Shown here: in pieces, positions 59,501 to 64,000 of the stretch
Position numbering within the stretch: position 1 is the stretch's first letter
How the letters are laid out: every line of letters begins with the position of its first letter
Assembly: GCA_027563145.1 (NCBI GenBank)
Contig: CP071309.1
Coordinates: forward strand, 1-64,000
DNA length: 64,000 bases
Source of the DNA: Halocatena halophila
GTDB lineage: Archaea > Halobacteriota > Halobacteria > Halobacteriales > Haloarculaceae
Direction of reading: 5' to 3'
Notes under the pieces: model-generated
Seen by the model: only the letters and a program-made list of their open reading frames with translations
What the model was told of the DNA's origin: nothing
The model's database searches: none
Position numbers and translations under genes: made by a program

Positions 59501-62500
59501 AAAAATACTATTACAAATTCAAATAAATGCATAAATAAGAGGGACGAACGTATGACACAGACCGCTTACCTTGCCCCCCCAAGTATGAGTTTCACGACTA
59601 TGTTTTCCTATCTTCCATACCTAATGAACACTAACCAATCACCTATCATCTTGATGGATTCATATGATCTGGAGCGATTGCAGGGGCGGGTTATTCGAGA
59701 ACGAGGTAATCAAGAAGTTCAGGTACGGGGAGAGATCTGTGATCAATTACTCCGCCAGGGGATTATCAAAGGAGTCGACTACGCCAAGTTCTATCCTTCT
59801 CTTAAACAAAACCAGTATCTCCGAAAATATCAGAAGGTTCTTGACGATCTCCCCGACCATATACTTCAAGAGTCGGTCAGTAGATCCGCAGATATTTTCA
59901 TAAACACTAACCGAGGAGATTATCAAAAGCCAGTTAGGAATTCTCTCGGTAATTGGGATCTAAATGAGAGAAAACGTCAAAAAATAAGAAAGCAGCAAAA
60001 ACGCTTCGAAGGGGGCTTGGGGGATCCTAAAACCTGGCATGAACGAGTATTCGGGAAATACATCGCTGCTCTTGAGGTTCGACACAAATTAGACCAACAA
60101 CTTGACTATAATGTTGTAGGGGTTCTTGGACAGGGAGATCGGGAAGGGATCGGTGCTATCATTGATTCAAGTGATATCCAATTTAATGAAGATATACTTA
60201 GAACTAGAGAAGGCAGTCATACTATTGATCAAATAGGAAGGCCAAACCTAGATAAAGCATCAGACCTCAATAATAAACTCGATCAGATAACAACAATTGC
60301 GCAAGAAACAACAGGAGTGCAATATCAAGACTGGTATATCCTCGGTAGTCGTCTCGCAATACCACAGTTCTCTGATTTACTCACCAAAACTCATGGTTTA
60401 AACGGACAGAGATGGGATCCATCCTCGGTTGCCGACGAGACTCAAGAAGTGCTAGATTATCTTGAGAACCACGCCATAGAAAACAAGCCAAACCATCTCA
60501 GGTACGAGGCCGAACGGATCGTTGAAAACTATGAAAGGACAGATCAGACTACTCAGAAAGTGCTAGAAGATCTAGAAGCGGCATCAGACCTCTCAAATTA
60601 CGCTAGTGAGATTCGTTCCCTTGCGGAGGAGGGACAGTTCTCTCCTACTGCGCTTTATGTGGCTATGAGTATTAAGATGGACCCAAAGCACTGCTACAAC
60701 GAAGACGACCTTTACCAAAAAGCAGTGGCTCTCAAACGGCGGCTCCAGCCAGTGGGCGTAACTGATTCTGAGATCGAATCATTCAGAAAACGTGGAAGCT
60801 TCAGACTCGGTGGAAAGCGGAGAAATTGGCATCAGACGCTCGACCGGACACGAAAAACGACTTATTCTAATAGTTTATGATTTTCTAAATTATCGTCTTG
60901 CTCTCGTAGAATCCAGTTTAATTGCATTTGTTCGTCTCCCTGATACTGCTGCCGAAGCTGAGCCGCCACTTCAACAAATTCGTCTACTGACATAGATTTT
61001 TTGAGAGCAAAGGTCGCATTATCTTCCAGTTGATACTCCGGTACAAACGATACTGCATCAGATTTTATTTCGAAATTTACTGGCATTTCGCCATCGGACG
61101 AGATATCACTTGACGAGGTTAGTTTATTCGAATTGGATTCAGAATATGACTGTTCGGATCCATTACCTGGTTCTAAAAGTTCGACAAGCCGTTTTAGGAA
61201 CCGAGCCTATGCCTCTCCTTTTTCAGTAATTAAGATCGTTTTGTCATCGATCGTAATACATCCGCCTTTCTCTAAATTCGTCAACCGCCATCGGATCTGG
61301 TCACGAGAAACGGTTTCTCCCCTTCTCTGCTGTCTCTCTTTAACGTCTGCGACTACTGGTGAGATTCGCACAGGTTCGGGGGCATGCAGCAGATTAAGCG
61401 TCTCCCCTGCTGAATTCCTAACGCCGATCGAGTAGATCACAAGGGATAGCAATGGCCCACGCGAGGTATGAAGGGGATCGAGACACTCATCAATTTTATC
61501 CATGTCATCGGGATGACTCCAGTCGATATCATCAAGGTCTGTTCCAAGTTCTGCCATGTATTCATTTAGATGCCCTAATATCTGGTGTCCTGCCTGTGTA
61601 ATTGACGGTCCTGGACGGTCAACCATCGGAATCGGCAGCTCGGAGAAAATCTTTAGATGATTTGAAACTGTTGGTGGAGAACATCCAAGAACAGTAGCTA
61701 TCTCTCGCTGTGTTTCAACCGTATCGTCCTCCACTAACGACAAAGTGGCTAATCGTTTTGGTTTGAGTGATTGAATAATTTCCCCAGCCTCAATAACGAC
61801 CTGAGTCAGCTGCTCCGGATGAGTGACCATGTCTGGATATAATAGGAACTATACTAAGAAATTTGCGCGTAGATTGAATATTAAGAGTTATTGCGGAAAA
61901 TCCATAGCTCCGCCTAATATAGTCTAATGTTCAGAATTACTAGGAAATACTTTTGTAGTATACAGTCAAGTGTATGATAGCGGGACAAGTATGTCAACAC
62001 CAATTCAAACGAACTCGGTAACAACGGAAGCGAGTGGACAATTCGAAAAGGAAGTCGAAAAAACGTGTTCCGAGTGTGATGGTAGATTGGAAAATCAACA
62101 AGAAGAAACGGTTTGTAAGGAATGTGGGCTTATCGAAGAAATAAGCGCTGTAGATCACGGCCCAGAGTGGCGAGCGTTTAGTTTCGAGGAAAGCCAACAG
62201 AAAACTCGTGTCGGTCCACCAACGGACCGATCGCTTCACGATGGGGGACTATCAACCATCATCAGTTGGTCCGATAAAGACGCGAGGGGCAACGTGTTGC
62301 CGGCTCAGAAACGCCGGCGGATGCACCGGCTCCGTACCTGGAATCACCGCTCACAAACACCCGACTCAAAGGCAAAGTATCGTAAACAGGCGCTGGGAGA
62401 GATCGACCGGATGGGTTCAGCGCTGGGCCTTCCAAAAGATGTCCGTGAGACGGCGAGCGATATCTTCAGGCAATCACACCAAACTGGAATCGTAGTTGGT

Positions 62501-64000
62501 CGATCGATCGAGGCAGTCGCTGCTGCTGGGTTGCACATTGCGGCCGCAATAGCTAGCCTCCATCGAACGCTCGACGAGATCGCCCACGTTGCTCGGGTCG
62601 AGCGGACACCCATCGCACGAACGAAGCGTGCGATCAATGCCGAATTCAATCTCGCGCTCGAACCCGGTCAGCCATCGACATTTCTGGAGCGGTTCGGATC
62701 GGAGCTCGAGCTCCAAGAGAAGTCCATCCAGAAAGCCCGAAAAATTCTTGACTCGGCGTCCGATGAGTATCTCGGCTCAGGGGCTAGTCCCGTCACCATT
62801 GCGGCATCTGCACTTTACTTGGGTGACAGACTCACAGGTGGACCGTCGGTGACGCAGAAAGAAGTCGGTGACTGCTGTGATATCTACGATCGAGTCATTC
62901 AGGATCACTACCCGATCCTCGAAGAATTCTACAAGGAGGTGTGCTGATGGGTGAGCATACAGCATTCATCGAGCTGAATGCTCCGAAGCGAGATCTGCTG
63001 ACACTCCTGTCGCACGGAGACCCAGTGAAAGAGGTGGAAATTGGCGCTGATCTTAAACAAGAAATCGACGGAGTCGTCAGTTATGCTCGGATTTACGACC
63101 AACTTCAATCGCTCGAAGAGAGAGGATTGGTCACTGAAAGAGCCACCGAGCGATGGAAACTATACCAGATTACTCCACGTGGACAATCAGTCCTCAGGGA
63201 GTATCATTCATGGTTTCGTAATATTCTCGACGAGAATAGCTTGACGAACGACGAATATTCAGTTACGCATATAGGCGGCGGAGCGTGCCGAGCAATCCCA
63301 CCAGAAAGTTCAGACGATGACTAACGATACCATCAGCAAGGAATTCAGCGAGACGCATCGCTGTCGTACAATCACAACAGATCACCGAATAGTCGACAGC
63401 CAGAGCGTCGTATTCGGCGCTGCCGTTTGTCCCCATAACGACTGTCGGACACCGCTTCACGGGGACCCGGTGGATTTTGAAAACACCATCTTCCGTTGTC
63501 TCGGGTGCCGTGGGATCGTCATCATCGACCAGGAGGCCATCGATGGACTGTGACCATGAACCCGAGAGGATCAGCGTCGTTGAGAGCGATGGTACAACGG
63601 TCGAAATCGAGACCGAGTGTCGTCACTGTGGGACACAACTGTGGACATCAGCGGAGTTGATGGCCGTCGGTGACTACTCCGTCGGAGATCAATTTAGAGA
63701 TTCGGAGGGTCGGTGCTGGACAATCCTTAATCCACGGACCCCAGGACCAGCTGGATCGGCAGGACTGAAAATCGAACATCTACGTGATCCGCTCGAGGAG
63801 CGAGATGTCGGTGTTCATCTGAGAGCGAACGACGGCGACGAACAGTGGTTTCAACACGACAAATTCGAGATAATAGTTGGAGATATTCTGGAGGAACTTC
63901 CATGAGTGTCGCCATCACCGAACTGGTCTGTCCAAACTGTGAACATCGGTTCGAGTTGGGTGAAGCTCTCAGAATCCGCTGCCGGGGGCCACAAACGACC

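Overview
The window looks like most of the genome of a tailed, contractile-tail virus (myovirus type) of a halophilic archaeon, or the same virus as a provirus. The signs are very acidic proteins, many leaderless genes with archaeal TATA boxes, a viral transcription factor B (TFB), AbrB-type and winged-helix regulators, zinc-ribbon mini-proteins, and a full head/contractile-tail module in canonical order. No integrase, DNA polymerase or obvious endolysin was seen. Both window ends cut genes, so the replicon extends beyond 64 kb or was opened arbitrarily.

Layout. 1-1.2 kb: small genes and a tRNA-like element. 1.27-16.97 kb: packaging and head genes (two TerS-like proteins, a ParB-like protein, a C5 methyltransferase, TerL, portal, head morphogenesis, protease/scaffold, decoration, capsid, connectors), then sheath, tube and tail chaperones with an apparent frameshift extension. 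17.0-17.3 kb: an antisense moron. 17.3-34.2 kb: tape measure, baseplate hub, spike, gp25, gpJ, gpI, fibres and three small membrane proteins. 34.2-42.9 kb: a moron between two matching inverted repeats, then a long minus-strand operon with a C5 methyltransferase, a Dam-type methyltransferase, a RyR protein, a GG-ending ubiquitin-like protein, HAD and HD hydrolases and many mini-proteins. It starts at a tRNA-like gene facing a divergent operator. 43-49.3 kb: a large inverted duplication (paralogous gene, zinc-ribbon gene and conserved leader) flanking 3.3 kb of accessory genes. 49.5-53.2 kb: a small minus operon, then a ParA partition locus with upstream iterons. 53.3-58.1 kb: a regulatory region with a secreted nuclease and a set of promoters sharing one operator and a structured 5' leader. 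58.2-64 kb: hypothetical genes, an AT-rich island, TFB, and winged-helix and zinc proteins.

How it fits together (inference). Virion genes form one rightward late unit. Early and regulatory genes lie on both strands from 34.7 kb onward, with divergent promoters at 43.0, 50.6, 53.5 and 56.7 kb. Methyltransferases probably protect the DNA, ParA would maintain an episome, and TFB could redirect host RNA polymerase. The most striking apparently undescribed signal is the regulon at 55.2-57.7 kb. Five near-identical 30-bp palindromic operators and five copies of an RNA leader recur there. The leader hairpin keeps a CTGACGA loop while its stem changes by compensatory pairs; a sixth, variant leader lies at 50.7 kb.
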